Shown here one piece after another: positions 44,564 through 53,990 of a stretch of DNA of 64,000 nucleotides. Position numbers and translations under genes: made by a program. How positions within the stretch are numbered: the first letter of the stretch is position 1; the number at the start of each line of letters is the position of its first letter. The notes beneath the pieces are model-generated. The model made no database searches. It worked only from the letters and a program-made list of their open reading frames with translations, and was not told the origin of the DNA. Source of the stretch: Oryzicola mucosus (GTDB taxonomy: Bacteria; Pseudomonadota; Alphaproteobacteria; Rhizobiales; Rhizobiaceae). The stretch is from NCBI RefSeq assembly GCF_014534685.1, contig NZ_JACVVX010000004.1, forward strand, positions 453,738 to 517,737, in the 5' to 3' direction.

Positions 44564-46021
44564 TCATGTGCCGCAGAATGTTCGCAGCACACGCTCTTCC
44601 GGTTCCGGCGGCGTCATATAATCGGCAAAGTCAGGCAATTCCTCGAACGGTCGCTTCAGTGCATCGAGCAACCGTTCAAAAACGATTAAATCCCCCGAGC
44701 GCGCCGATGCAATCGCCTGCTCGATGCGGTGGTTACGGGGGATAATCGCCGGATTGTTGCGGCGCAGTACGGTTCCCAGTTCGCCTTTCCCCAGCGCTTC
44801 GCTCCCAAGTCGACTGCGCCACATACTGAGCCATTCCGCCGCTTTAGACGGGTCGCTAAAGCAGCGCAAGAATGCTTCATCGTTCCCTTCCGCCGCATCG
44901 GCCAGACGCCGAAAAGTCAACGTGAAGTCAGCCCTGCCCTCGTGCATGGCAGCCAGCAACCCTTGGATCAGTTCGCCGTCGCCCCCCGATGCCGACTCCA
45001 ACCCAATTTTGTTGCGGAAAACGGTGAGCCAGGAACTCTGGAACCGTGCTGCGAATTTTTCCAATACGCCATTGGCGATTTCAACGGCTGTCGCCTCTTC
45101 TCGATGCAGCAGCGGGACAAGGCACTCCGCCAACCTTGCAATGTTCCACTGACCGATTCCCGGTTGATTGCGGTAGGCGTAGCGACCGGCTCGGTCGATC
45201 GATGAAAAGACCTTCAGAGGATCGAATTCGTCAAGGAAGGCGCAGGGGCCGAAGTCGATCGTCTCCCCAGAGATCGACATATTGTCGGTATTCATCACGC
45301 CGTGGATGAAACCGATCCCAAGCCAGCGGGCGATGAGGTCTGCTTGCCGCATGGCGACAGCTTCCAGCAAACCGACATAGGGATTTTCATTGGCCGACAG
45401 TTCGGGATAGTGGCGTTCAATGACGTAATCGGCAAGAAGTTTCACGCCCTCGTCATCGCCGCGGGCGGCAAAGAATTGAAACGTACCGATCCGCACGTGA
45501 CTTGCCGCCACGCGGACCAAGATTGCGCCCTGTTCCACCTCTTCGCGGTAGACCTCTTCGCCGGTGGCGACTGCTGCCAATGCCCGGGTTGCCGGTACAC
45601 CAAGAGCATGCATGGCTTCGCTGACGATGTACTCGCGCAGCACGGGCCCCAACGCTGCGCGCCCATCGCCGCCCCGGGAAAATGGCGTGCGCCCGGGGCC
45701 CTTCAGTTGGATGTCGCGCCTTGTTCCCTTGGTATCGACGATCTCCCCGAGCAAAATCGCCCGCCCATCGCCAAGCTGCGGCACGAAGTTTCCGAACTGG
45801 TGGCCGGCATAGGCCATGGAAATCGGCTCCGCTCCCACAGGCATGATGTTGCCAGACAGGATGCCAGCCAACCGAGCGCGGTCTGACAGCACGGCGACAC
45901 CCAGTTCAGCGGCAAGATCGCTATTGAACTTCAGGACCTTCGGATTCTTCACCGGCCCAGGGTAAACGGACGCGTAGAACCGTTCGGGCAGGCGTGCGTA
46001 GGAATTGTCGAAATCGAACAT
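44564..46021 (-). CDS. selO: Protein adenylyltransferase SelO (YdiU)
   Basis: SelO is a pseudokinase-fold enzyme that AMPylates proteins involved in redox balance. The 485-residue protein has AYAGHQFGNFVPQLGDGRA, the LKGPGRTPFSRGGDGRAALG block and the metal-binding HGVMNTDNMSISGETIDFGP (shown by HGVMNTDN). The C-terminus RTFCGT keeps the Cys that replaces selenocysteine in the eukaryotic protein. The start at 46021 gives the family N-terminus MFDFDNSYARLPERFYA. It is the last gene of the conserved part of the window and converges with the GntR gene. Confidence 0.95.
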   Translation of the reverse strand: MFDFDNSYARLPERFYASVYPGPVKNPKVLKFNSDLAAELGVAVLSDRARLAGILSGNIMPVGAEPISMAYAGHQFGNFVPQLGDGRAILLGEIVDTKGTRRDIQLKGPGRTPFSRGGDGRAALGPVLREYIVSEAMHALGVPATRALAAVATGEEVYREEVEQGAILVRVAASHVRIGTFQFFAARGDDEGVKLLADYVIERHYPELSANENPYVGLLEAVAMRQADLIARWLGIGFIHGVMNTDNMSISGETIDFGPCAFLDEFDPLKVFSSIDRAGRYAYRNQPGIGQWNIARLAECLVPLLHREEATAVEIANGVLEKFAARFQSSWLTVFRNKIGLESASGGDGELIQGLLAAMHEGRADFTLTFRRLADAAEGNDEAFLRCFSDPSKAAEWLSMWRSRLGSEALGKGELGTVLRRNNPAIIPRNHRIEQAIASARSGDLIVFERLLDALKRPFEELPDFADYMTPPEPEERVLRTFCGT

Positions 46022-46725
46022 AACATTCTCCGGGCGACGGCTAGGACCTCGCCGGTCTTCTCTACCTTGGTGCAAGAGACGAACGATAGCCACGCGCGTT
46101 TGTTGCGTAGAAGTTCATCATCGCAGGGCAAAATAGCGCAAAGGTCCTAAGCCTGCGACGTGAATGCGCTCTGCCGCACCAGCTCGGGGGGCGTCCGCAA
46201 GTTTTCAAAGCTGGTGCGAACACCTGACTTGGATCGCTTGCAACGGCCAGACCGAAGCCTCTTAGCCCCGATGAATGGCAGCTTTGCACCCTCCAGCGGG
46301 ACGTACAGGCGAACTCATCCTTCGCTTCAGAGCGGACATCATTCGAGCCAGAGGACCACGCTGCCGGCGCGGGGCTCTGACGCGATCTGCATCATCGGCG
46401 GCGAAATCTATGCCATGCGCGGGGCGTCTCGCTCCGCTCCCAGAACTGGCGACTGTGAGGCGCGGTTGCTCGCGGTGTGGGTCTAGCCAGATCCCTGCCT
46501 CGATTGGGCGCTGCATGACCTCCTGGGCAAGGGCATGCGTGGGGTCATCGGACGATCTTCAAGGCCGCTCGGACTCAGCAAGAGCCATCTTACGCTCCGA
46601 TCACTTTGGCCTGCCCGTCGCGGTGTGCCAACGTGGCCGACGCCAGAAAAGGCTCCGTGATCCGATTGAATTTAGAGAAGTGGCGATGCGGAGGCTGCAC
46701 CGCATCGCCAGCATAGGCATGTTCT
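46022..46725. other. 704-base region without an intact gene; faint remnants only
   Basis: Several frames remain open by chance but lack coding bias, ribosome-binding sites and recognisable families. At about 46,490-46,560 (+) the frame reads CLDWALHDLLGKGMRG, reminiscent of the D-x-A-L-x-D-x-x-G-K word of enolase-superfamily enzymes (mandelate racemase/muconate lactonising type). At about 46,390 another frame reads DAICIIGGEIYA, which recalls dihydrofolate reductase. Both are too short to assign. Decayed DNA at the core/accessory border is the likeliest reading. Confidence 0.4.
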
Positions 46726-47721
46726 TTACTGACCGGCGACTGCAGCCATAGCCGCTCGTGCCTGCTCGACGACATCCGCGCCAATCTTCTCGCTGTATTC
46801 CTTCACGACAGGTGCAACGCGCTCGCTCATGGCTGCGAGGGCTTCGGGCGTGGGTTGGGTAATCTTGAAACCCTTCGCTACGAGCTCCTGCTCCAGATCC
46901 TCCGCCGACTTGCGAGAAACTTCCCGCTGAAAGGTTGCCGACTCCTTTGCCGCTTCCATGACGAGCGCCTTGTCTTCCTCCGAGAGGCTTCCAAACCACT
47001 TCTGGCTGGCAAGGAGGACGAACGGCGTATAGACATGGCCCGTCTTGGCCAGATGGCTCTGAACCTCATAGAACCTTGCGGTGTAGATGAGCGCGTACGG
47101 GGTCTCCTGGGCATCGACGGCGCCATTTTCGAGGGCACTGTAAAGCTCAGGCCAAGGAAGCGGTGTCGGATTGGTTCCCAAAGCCGTCCAGGTCGCAATG
47201 AACAACGGATTGGGAATGACCCGGATGTTGATCCCTGCCATATCCTCGACCGTGTTGATCGGACGGATCTTGTTGGTCATGTGGCGGAAGCCGTTATCCC
47301 ACCACGCCAGTCCGACAATGCCGGTCTTTTCATTCAGCTGTGAAAACAGCTTCGCGCCAACCTCGCCGTCCATTACGGCATCGACCGCCGCGAAGTCCTT
47401 ATAGAAGAACGGAAGGTCGTATATCATGAATTGCGGAACGACACCGACCAGGTTCGGCGTAGGGCCAACCATGATGTCGATGAAACCGGCCTGAACAGAC
47501 GCCTGCATTTCGGGCTCGCTTCCGAGCACGCCGCTGCCGAAGGTCTCGATCTTGATGCGACCACCGGTCTTCTCTTCCACCAGCTTTGCGAAGTAGCGCG
47601 AAGCCTGCCCCACCGGATGATCTTCCGTGGGTACATAGCCCAGGCGGGCATTCTGGGCCATGGCCGGAGCGGCGGCCAGAAGGCCTCCGACAAATGCCGC
47701 AGTCAAAAGCAAGAGTTTCAT
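46726..47721 (-). CDS. TRAP transporter substrate-binding protein (DctP family), IclR cluster
   Basis: DctP proteins capture organic acids in the periplasm and deliver them to the DctQM permease. The 331-residue product has a Sec signal (LLLLTAAFVGGLLAAAPAMA) and the DctP fold, with LGYVPTEDHPVGQASRYFA, RMTNKIRPI-type Arg region (here HMTNKIRPINTVEDM) and NPTPLPWPELYSALENGAVDAQE, whose core is LPWPELYSALENG. GGGAGGAGAA precedes the ATG. Its dctQM partners lie 5 kb away in another transcript but share the operator type, so they probably work together. Ligand unknown. Confidence 0.9.
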   Translation of the reverse strand: MKLLLLTAAFVGGLLAAAPAMAQNARLGYVPTEDHPVGQASRYFAKLVEEKTGGRIKIETFGSGVLGSEPEMQASVQAGFIDIMVGPTPNLVGVVPQFMIYDLPFFYKDFAAVDAVMDGEVGAKLFSQLNEKTGIVGLAWWDNGFRHMTNKIRPINTVEDMAGINIRVIPNPLFIATWTALGTNPTPLPWPELYSALENGAVDAQETPYALIYTARFYEVQSHLAKTGHVYTPFVLLASQKWFGSLSEEDKALVMEAAKESATFQREVSRKSAEDLEQELVAKGFKITQPTPEALAAMSERVAPVVKEYSEKIGADVVEQARAAMAAVAGQ

Positions 47722-47835
47722 TGAGTTCTCCTCCCGAGAATGATTCACCGAAACAGGATGTGCGGATTGTCCCCAAACGCGGACAAGTCCGGAATTGCGA
47801 GTATTGCACCCCTAAACTTTGAATTGGAATAGAGC

Positions 47836-47860
47836 GTCCATAATATGGACACAATGTCCA
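47836..47860. promoter_or_regulatory. Three-half-site IclR-type operator array upstream of dctP
   Basis: GTCCA, TGGAC and GTCCA start 10 bases apart (47836, 47846, 47856) with 5-base AT-rich spacers. The first pair forms a perfect 15-bp palindrome. The array lies 115 bases upstream of the dctP start. See the matching arrays at 49,029, 49,149 and 54,135. Confidence 0.7.
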
Positions 47861-48003
47861 ACACGACATGATGGGCAGACTACTCGCAGATTGTCAACTT
47901 CTTAGCCGAGCTCCAATGCACGGTAACGAGATGGCTGGCATCGGATTGACACCTTGACCGCTGTGCCGGTTGAAGGCGCGCCGATCCTGGGCCGCCGCTT
48001 GAG

Positions 48004-48948
48004 CTAGGACACGGGTGTAATCGCCGCTCCACTTTGGAACCAGGCGATCAAGTTCCGCGCGAGGAGATCGGCCATCGCGGTGCGCGTCGCGACCGACGCG
48101 GATCCGATGTGGGGAAGGATCGTAAGGTTCTCGAGCGCCAGCATGTTCTCCGAGACCTTGGGCTCATCCGCGACGACGTCGAGACCGGCCGCCGCAATGG
48201 TTCCTGTGCGCAGGGCGCCGATCAATGCCTCCTCGTCCACCACGGTTCCGCGTCCGACATTTATGAACACTCCTTCCGGTCCGAGAGCAGACAGCACGTC
48301 GGCATTCACGGTCTTTACGGTGGAAGCGTCCCCGGGGACGATGGCAATGAGTACGTCGACGGCATGTGCAAGTTCGAGCAGCGACGGAAAGTAGTCGTAT
48401 GCTACTCCATCAGCCGGGCGCCGGCTATGATAGGCAACAGGAAGCCCGAAAGCTTCAATTCTTCGCGCGATGCAGCGCCCGATCCGGCCCATTCCGTAGA
48501 TGCCGACTCTGCGGTTTCGCAGCGTGAGCCGGCTGAGCGGATACTCCGACGTTTGCCAGCGCCTCTCGCGGACGAAGGCGTGTGCCTTGGGTATCTCGCG
48601 GACGACGCTGACAAGGAGCCCCACTGTGAGATCGGCGACCTCCTCGTTCAGAACGTCAGGGGTGTTGGTCACGATGATCTTCTTGCTGCGTGCATAGGCA
48701 GCATCCACTGCGTCGTAGCCGACGCCATAGCTGGCGACGATCTCCAGGTTGGGAAGGGCATCGATGAACTGACTGTCGATTCTGGTACGGCAGGCTACGC
48801 CACGAATTGAAGCCCGCAGGTCCTGGGACAGACGGGCCTGAATGTTACAGTCAGGGATTTCGACCAGGTTGAACTGCGTGCCAAGCATGCGTCGCGCATG
48901 CTCATGCATCCAGCCTGGTATCAGCACGGTGGCCGCGGCGTTCGACAA
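48004..48948 (-). CDS. D-2-hydroxyacid dehydrogenase (NAD-dependent)
   Basis: The 314-residue enzyme reduces or oxidises 2-oxo/2-hydroxy acids in the D-isomer-specific family. The NAD-binding motif is VGIYGMGRIGRCIARRIEAFG (start VGIYGMGRIG), the catalytic Arg is in FINVGRGTVVDE, the Glu in DVVADEPKV and the acid His in ILPHIGSAS. I chose the TTG at 48948 because GGGAGGAAAG lies just upstream; a longer frame to 49086 has no such signal. Divergent from the iron-type dehydrogenase gene; both start sites flank IclR-type arrays. Substrate could be glyoxylate, hydroxypyruvate or a larger acid. Confidence 0.88.
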   Translation of the reverse strand: MSNAAATVLIPGWMHEHARRMLGTQFNLVEIPDCNIQARLSQDLRASIRGVACRTRIDSQFIDALPNLEIVASYGVGYDAVDAAYARSKKIIVTNTPDVLNEEVADLTVGLLVSVVREIPKAHAFVRERRWQTSEYPLSRLTLRNRRVGIYGMGRIGRCIARRIEAFGLPVAYHSRRPADGVAYDYFPSLLELAHAVDVLIAIVPGDASTVKTVNADVLSALGPEGVFINVGRGTVVDEEALIGALRTGTIAAAGLDVVADEPKVSENMLALENLTILPHIGSASVATRTAMADLLARNLIAWFQSGAAITPVS

Positions 48949-49028
48949 GGCTTTCCTCCCGTCGGGATGTCGCCGCGGTGCGAATTTCCGCGAGCGGATC
49001 AGCGCAACCCCAACGCTACCGATAAATT

Positions 49029-49053
49029 GTCCATAATGCAGGCAATATGCCCA
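49029..49053. promoter_or_regulatory. IclR-type operator array, hydroxyacid dehydrogenase side
   Basis: GTCCA (49029), degenerate CAGGC (49039) and GCCCA (49049) keep the exact 10-base step of the other arrays. The site is 80 bases upstream of the hydroxyacid dehydrogenase start, in the divergent promoter region. Confidence 0.55.
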
Positions 49054-49148
49054 CACTAGTGTTGAGGCTGTGACGCCGCTTGTCAATGGCCGGAGCAGCG
49101 GGCATCCGAAACGCTACGCTTGACATTTGCAGACTTCCGATTGATGCT

Positions 49149-49173
49149 TGGACAATATGCCCACAATATGGAC
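49149..49173. promoter_or_regulatory. IclR-type operator array, iron-dehydrogenase side
   Basis: TGGAC (49149), GCCCA (49159) and TGGAC (49169) stand 10 bases apart with AATAT and CAATA spacers. The array lies about 105 bases upstream of the iron-type dehydrogenase start. The 330-base divergent region holds the two arrays and no other feature. Confidence 0.65.
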
Positions 49174-49278
49174 CAAAGCGGCGAGGACGTCACGCTGCAC
49201 GGTTCCTGAAAACGTGCCGAGTGTCACCCGGTGGCTGCGGCGGTGCATTGGGGCGAGTACATGGAGGAGAGCGGCAGG

Positions 49279-50421
49279 GTGAATACGCGCAGCGTGAATA
49301 CTATAACTTATCTCACGAATATCAGTTTCGGGATTGGGGCGGCCGGGTCGTTAGCGGAAACTTTGCGCGAACTCGGAGTGTCGAACCCCCTTGTAATCAG
49401 CGATCACGGGGTCCAAGCCGCTGGCTTGCTTCAGCGCCGTGCTTTCGCGTTTCTGAATACCGCGCCGACCTTCCTGGACGTCCCCTCCAACCCCACAGAG
49501 AGCGCAGTTGCGGCCGGTCTGGAGCTATACAGACAAAGCGGTTGCGACGGGGTGGTGGCGATAGGCGGGGGCTCCCCCATTGACCTCGCCAAGGGTGTTG
49601 CGCTGCTCGCCACGCACGACGGCGAACTTGAGCGTTATGCCGCGATCCTGGGCGGCGTGGCGCGCATCACAGGCGCGGTCGCGCCGCTCGTGGCTGTCCC
49701 GACAACCGCGGGTACGGGATCCGAGGTGGGTCGCGCCGCATTGATCACGCTGAATGATGGCCGGAAGCTGGGGTTCATCAGCCCCTACCTGATCCCGCGC
49801 AGGGCAGTCTGTGACCCGGAGTTGACGATGGGGCTTCCTCCGGCATTGACGGCCTCGACAGGACTCGACGCGCTGTCCCATTGCATCGAGACCTACCTTT
49901 CTCCCCGCTACAATCCGCCTGCCGAGGCAATTGCCGTCGACGGCTTCAAACGCATCTGGAAGGCTTTGCCCGTCGCTTACGCGGATGGCTCGAACGCGCA
50001 GGCGCGGAGCGACCTCATGATGGGTGCCCTCGAAGGGGGCATGACGTTCCAGAAGGGGCTTGGAGCCGTCCATGCGCTCAGCCACGCCCTGGGTGGTCTG
50101 AAGGAGGCGAAACTCCATCATGGGACGCTCAACGCCATCCTGATGCCGACCGTCCTTCGGTGGAACGTAGAGGTCGAGGCCGTGGCCGAAAAGGTCAGCT
50201 ACCTCGAGAACCTGGCAGGACTTGAACAGACAACGCTCGCGGATGCGCTGGACGAGTTGAACCGCCGTCTGGGCGTCACACCAAGATTGTCCCAACTGGG
50301 GGTCCCCAGGCACGTCATTGATTGGGTGTGTGAACGAGCTCTTGCAGACCACAGTCATCCCACAAATCCACGCCCGCTGACCAAGGAAGACTACGCCGCG
50401 ATCCTTGAGACCGTTTTCTGA
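49279..50421 (+). CDS. Iron-containing (group III) alcohol dehydrogenase
   Basis: The 380-residue enzyme has the group III dehydrogenase pattern: NAD-binding GGGSPIDLAKGVALL near residue 80, PTTAGTGSE near 140, and the metal-binding Asp-His-His-His set in CDPELTM, ALSHCIETY, AVHALSHALGG and LHHGTLNAI. Related enzymes act on 1,3-propanediol, 4-hydroxybutyrate, maleylacetate or lactaldehyde, so the substrate is open. The GTG at 49279 has GGAGGAG nine bases upstream; an ATG at 49261 is a possible alternative. The SDR gene follows after 39 bases. Confidence 0.9.
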   Translation: MNTRSVNTITYLTNISFGIGAAGSLAETLRELGVSNPLVISDHGVQAAGLLQRRAFAFLNTAPTFLDVPSNPTESAVAAGLELYRQSGCDGVVAIGGGSPIDLAKGVALLATHDGELERYAAILGGVARITGAVAPLVAVPTTAGTGSEVGRAALITLNDGRKLGFISPYLIPRRAVCDPELTMGLPPALTASTGLDALSHCIETYLSPRYNPPAEAIAVDGFKRIWKALPVAYADGSNAQARSDLMMGALEGGMTFQKGLGAVHALSHALGGLKEAKLHHGTLNAILMPTVLRWNVEVEAVAEKVSYLENLAGLEQTTLADALDELNRRLGVTPRLSQLGVPRHVIDWVCERALADHSHPTNPRPLTKEDYAAILETVF

Positions 50422-50460
50422 GATGCGGACGCCCTGGAGAAAGCGCGGGGAGATTATTCC

Positions 50461-51207
50461 ATGAGACCGATTGTGATCGTAACAGGCGCGAGTCACGGCA
50501 TCGGTGCCGCAACGGCTCGGCTGTTCGCCGCCGAAGGCTACGATGTCTGCATAAACTACCTCTCGGACACCACCGCTGCATCCGAAGTCGTTGAGCACTG
50601 CAAGGCCGCAGGCGTCCGCGCCATCGCGGTACAGGGAGACGTGGGCAAGAGGGAGGACATCCAGGCTCTGTTCAACGCCTGCGACGATGAACTGGGGCGA
50701 GTGACCTGCCTGATCAACAATGCCGGGATCATCGGGAAAGCTGGAAAGATAGAAGAGTTGCAGCCTGCGGTGCTGGAAACCGCCTTCAGAATCAACGTTT
50801 TCGGCGTCATGTACTGTATCCAAGAGGCCGCAAAACGCATGTCCACCCGCAAGGGTGGCCAGGGCGGGACGATCGTGAACATGTCATCACTGGCGGCCTT
50901 CCTCGGTAGCCCTAACGAATATGTCCACTATGCCGCGACCAAGGGGGCAGTGGAATCCATCACATTCGGCGCGGGCAAGGAACTGGCGCCGGAGGGCATC
51001 CGCGTGAATGCCATACGTGTCGGGACCACCAACACGCGGATACACACCCAAGGCGGAAACCCCGAGCGGCCAGCCAGGATTGCGGCGGCAACCCCGATGG
51101 GGCGCATCGCAGAGCCCGAAGACATCGCGCGCGCGGCCTTGTGGCTTGCGTCTCCTGGCTCCGGGTTCACAACAGGCACCCTGATCACGGTGTCCGGGGG
51201 GCTCTGA
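50461..51207 (+). CDS. Short-chain dehydrogenase/reductase (SDR)
   Basis: The 248-residue enzyme is a classical SDR with NAD(P)-binding TGASHGIGAATA at residues 8-19, NNAGIIG near residue 85, the catalytic Ser in NMSSLAAFLG and the Tyr/Lys pair in HYAATKGAVES. It resembles FabG/glucose-1-dehydrogenase-type members, whose substrates vary. It follows the iron-type dehydrogenase gene and probably acts in the same pathway. No strong Shine-Dalgarno sequence is obvious beyond GGGGAG 9 bases before the ATG. Confidence 0.9.
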   Translation: MRPIVIVTGASHGIGAATARLFAAEGYDVCINYLSDTTAASEVVEHCKAAGVRAIAVQGDVGKREDIQALFNACDDELGRVTCLINNAGIIGKAGKIEELQPAVLETAFRINVFGVMYCIQEAAKRMSTRKGGQGGTIVNMSSLAAFLGSPNEYVHYAATKGAVESITFGAGKELAPEGIRVNAIRVGTTNTRIHTQGGNPERPARIAAATPMGRIAEPEDIARAALWLASPGSGFTTGTLITVSGGL

Positions 51208-51659
51208 CGCCCCATGCATATCTCACAGAAAGTGTCAGGTTCTGATACACTTGCCGAGATAGGTTGCCTCCCTCATTCCCGGACCTGCCACGGAACTTTC
51301 CTCCAGAGGCGACTGACGCCGATTTCGAGCCGATTGAATCGCGGATTCTGAGGTTAGGCACCTGTTCACGCAGGCGCCCGTGATGGAACGCCGCGCCGGC
51401 CTAAGCGAGTTCTGAAGGCTGAACGAATGCCAACCAGTCGGCGCACTCCCAACCGGAAGCCTCTTTGTCTGGCTATCGAATGCCGGCGAAGAGGCGGCCG
51501 CGCCGAGCGCCCTCGCCTACCAGTGCGCACAATTTGACCTGCTCCAGCAGTTGCAATTCCTTTCGCGTCAGGCGCTCCGCCGTCGGCCTAGTCGAGGCCC
51601 TGTGTCGCATGGGTGGAGAAGCCTTCGTCGAATGTTCAGTGCTCCTCGACGGTTTGAGC
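51208..51659. other. 452-base region without an intact gene
   Basis: No frame shows a coding signature or a known family. The segment separates the SDR gene from the convergent dctM gene, so a terminator would be expected, but no clear hairpin with a T tract is seen. The short stretch QCAQFDLLQQLQFLS on the plus strand near 51,520 may be part of a decayed gene; this is a guess. Confidence 0.4.
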
Positions 51660-52937
51660 TCAATGCAACCAAGATGCTGGCACGGTCACCAATGCCGGAA
51701 ACAGAACCAGCAGCATAATGAGGATCATCTGGGCCAAAAGGTAAGGCATGGCACCCTTCGCGGCCGCCTCCATTGAAACTCCGCTGATTCCACACACTGT
51801 GTTGAGGACCGTTCCGACAGGCGGCGTGATCAGGCCGACCGCGTTGACCATCATGAAGATGACCCCGAAATAAACCGGGTCAATCCCCGCCGCCTTGACG
51901 ATCGGAATGAGGATAGGCACCAGAATTAGGATGCAGGGTGCGAAATCGAGCGCCGTGCCGACGATTAAGACGGCCACAACGATCATACCCATCAGCAGGA
52001 TCGGCGAGTCGATGAATGGATCGAGGATACTGACGAGCTGGGCGGGCATATTGGAAATCGTCAGCATGAAGCCGGAGATCATGGAGGCTGCCACCAAAAG
52101 CATGATCACTGCCGTCAGGCGCCCGGCGGCGAGCAGCGCATCGTAGAGCCGCCGCGGCGTCAGCTCCCGATAGACGAACAGCCCCACGAACAGTGCGTAG
52201 GCGGCGGCAACGACGCCGGCCTCCGTGGGGGTGAAGAGACCGAACCGCAGTCCGGCCAGGATAATCACCGGCATCATCAACGCCCAACCGGCGGTCATGA
52301 TGGTTTTCGGGAGGTCCCTACGCGGCATTCTGGGCCGAACGGACGCCGTTTCCTTCTTGGAGAGAAACCACCAGGCGATCATGAGGCTCAGTCCCATCAT
52401 CAGCCCAGGCACGATTCCGGCGAAGAATAGTCCGACAATGGAAATGTTTGCGGTGACGCCCAGAATGATGAACCCGACAGAGGGCGGGATGATAGGAGCG
52501 ATAATGCCTGTCGCCGCCATCAAGCCCGAGGCTCGACCCATGTGATAGCCCGCATCCCGCATCAGGGGAACCAGCATGACGGCCAGCGTCGCCGTATCCG
52601 CGATTGCCGACCCGGAAACGCTGGCAAGCACAAGGCCCGTGCCGATGACCACGTAACCGAGGCCGCCACGTATGTGACCGACGAGCGCCAAGGCTACGTT
52701 CACGATCCGGCGGGAGAGACCGCCGGCGTTCATGAGCTCGCCCGCAATCAGAAAGAACGGGATCGCCATCAGCGGATAGCTGTCCGCGCCATTGACCAGC
52801 CGTTGTGCGAGGATCTGCGCATCCAGATTTCCCATTAGCAGCATCATCGCAACCCCCGACAGCATCAGGGCGAAGGCGATGGGAATCCCGATACCCATCG
52901 CACCGAGGAGGGAGCCGATAAATACCAATCCGCTCAC
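51660..52937 (-). CDS. TRAP transporter large permease, DctM family
   Basis: DctM is the main ion-coupled channel of a TRAP transporter. The 425-residue protein has about 12 hydrophobic helices, with PFFLIAGELMNAGGLSRRIV, GLGYVVIGTGLVLASVSGSAIADTA (core SVSGSAIADTA) and GIIAPIIPPSVGFIILG, plus FMMVNAVGLITPPVGTVLN near the end, which are family hallmarks. It overlaps dctQ by four bases (ATGA). Its binding protein is most likely the DctP at 46,726. Last gene of the DUF1330-dctQ-dctM unit. Confidence 0.93.
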   Translation of the reverse strand: MSGLVFIGSLLGAMGIGIPIAFALMLSGVAMMLLMGNLDAQILAQRLVNGADSYPLMAIPFFLIAGELMNAGGLSRRIVNVALALVGHIRGGLGYVVIGTGLVLASVSGSAIADTATLAVMLVPLMRDAGYHMGRASGLMAATGIIAPIIPPSVGFIILGVTANISIVGLFFAGIVPGLMMGLSLMIAWWFLSKKETASVRPRMPRRDLPKTIMTAGWALMMPVIILAGLRFGLFTPTEAGVVAAAYALFVGLFVYRELTPRRLYDALLAAGRLTAVIMLLVAASMISGFMLTISNMPAQLVSILDPFIDSPILLMGMIVVAVLIVGTALDFAPCILILVPILIPIVKAAGIDPVYFGVIFMMVNAVGLITPPVGTVLNTVCGISGVSMEAAAKGAMPYLLAQMILIMLLVLFPALVTVPASWLH

Positions 52938-53479
52938 GGTGCTTTCTCCGAATTCAGCGCTGGGGAAACGACCGGTAGCGGCTCAACGTGCTCTACTCCC
53001 GACCAAGGGGCTGGCAGGATGCCACGCAGCGAGCGCCACAGATCGACAAGGAGGACGAGAGCCATCAGGATGGCGGCGGCGAGCCCCGCGGCGTAGATGG
53101 CGCCGACGGGAATTCCCGACAGTGCCTGAACGTTGCCCCACTCGATCAGGGTGAGCGACCAACTGCCCTTTGCCAGGAGCCAGCAGCACCAAAGCATCAG
53201 GCCGTATGAAACAAGAAAGCAGGCGATACGCGCCTTTCGAGGCAACCGGACGACCAGCGAATCGACGCCGAGATGCGCGCCTTTTGCCAAGGCCACCACG
53301 GACCCCATGAAGATGACCCAGACGAGGACCACGCGGGAGACTTCGACGGCAAACGGAATGCCTGAGCTGAAGCCGTACCGCAGCACGACGTTTGTAAAGA
53401 TCAGGAGGCTGATGATGGCCATGCCTATGACGACAAAGACGTCAAAAGCCTTGAAAAGCCACTGCAACGGTGCGGGCAT
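52934..53479 (-). CDS. TRAP transporter small permease, DctQ family
   Basis: DctQ is the small membrane subunit needed with DctM. The 181-residue protein has four helices: FDVFVVIGMAIISLLIFTNVV, a second with EVSRVVLVWVIFMGSVVALA, and two more toward the C-terminus. The conserved NVVLRYGFSSGIPFAVEVSR block and the GAHLGVD segment identify the family. The start ATG at 53479 is favoured because the helix begins just after it; an upstream start would add a basic run. It is 220 bases from DUF1330, with no gene between. Confidence 0.9.
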   Translation of the reverse strand: MPAPLQWLFKAFDVFVVIGMAIISLLIFTNVVLRYGFSSGIPFAVEVSRVVLVWVIFMGSVVALAKGAHLGVDSLVVRLPRKARIACFLVSYGLMLWCCWLLAKGSWSLTLIEWGNVQALSGIPVGAIYAAGLAAAILMALVLLVDLWRSLRGILPAPWSGVEHVEPLPVVSPALNSEKAP

Positions 53480-53699
53480 AGCTGATTCCAAACAGGTTGT
53501 GCGCGTATGCAGCAACCCTCGACGAACCATGACGAGGATCTCGATATCGGGAGCTGGGCACTTCCAGCATGCTGGTCGGGAGTGAGCACCCGATAGCGTG
53601 ATGAAGGTTTGTCTTGCTCATCCGATCGAACAGCGCGCAGGGCAAAAGTGACGTTCCCTCCAACCACCGCGATAGGAGGTTCAAGCCTTACTTCCGGCG

Positions 53700-53990
53700 T
53701 CAGACACCTTCCACCACGGTCAGATGTGCCTTGGCGTACTTGACGCGTGTCTCGATGGCCTTCCGATACTCAGGGGAGTTGTAGCAGGCGAGAGCAGTCT
53801 CGTAGTCCTTGAACTCGATCACAGCCACGCGGTTCGCGTCCGGCCCTTCCATGACCTGGTGTCTTCCGGCGCGAACGACAAAAGTCGCGCCGTATTTGTC
53901 GAAAGCGGCCTTGTTCAAGGCAATGTATTCTTTGTAGCCTTCCTGGTCTGCAATATCGACCATTGCAACCCAGTACCCTTTTTTTGTCAT
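53700..53990 (-). CDS. DUF1330 family protein
   Basis: The 96-residue protein is a ferredoxin-like (dimeric alpha-beta barrel) DUF1330 member: GYWVAMVDIADQEGYKEYIA at the N-terminus, FVVRAGRHQVMEG in the middle and VIEFKDYETALACYNSPEYRKA (core YETALACYNSPEY) near the end. Function in this family is unproven; several are near catabolic genes. GGGAGGAGA precedes the ATG. It is first in the unit that continues to dctQM, and divergent from the IclR regulator with an operator array between. Confidence 0.88.
   Translation of the reverse strand: MTKKGYWVAMVDIADQEGYKEYIALNKAAFDKYGATFVVRAGRHQVMEGPDANRVAVIEFKDYETALACYNSPEYRKAIETRVKYAKAHLTVVEGV

Noticed and set aside
44519..44575. tRNA-like sequence: ccgatagctcagtggga followed by a CGCGGG/CCCGCG hairpin.
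   Set aside because: The D-arm word and a 6-bp stem are present, but the loop AATGGAC is not a proper anticodon loop, no T-arm or acceptor match follows, and it overlaps the end of selO. The hairpin might serve as a weak terminator.
46380..46430. DAICIIGGEIYA, recalling the IGGxxIY word of dihydrofolate reductase.
   Set aside because: Only a dozen residues match, with no other DHFR block in any frame nearby.
46160..46751. Open frames of 108 and 158 codons between selO and dctP.
   Set aside because: No coding bias, ribosome-binding site or family; they overlap each other and the dctP gene.
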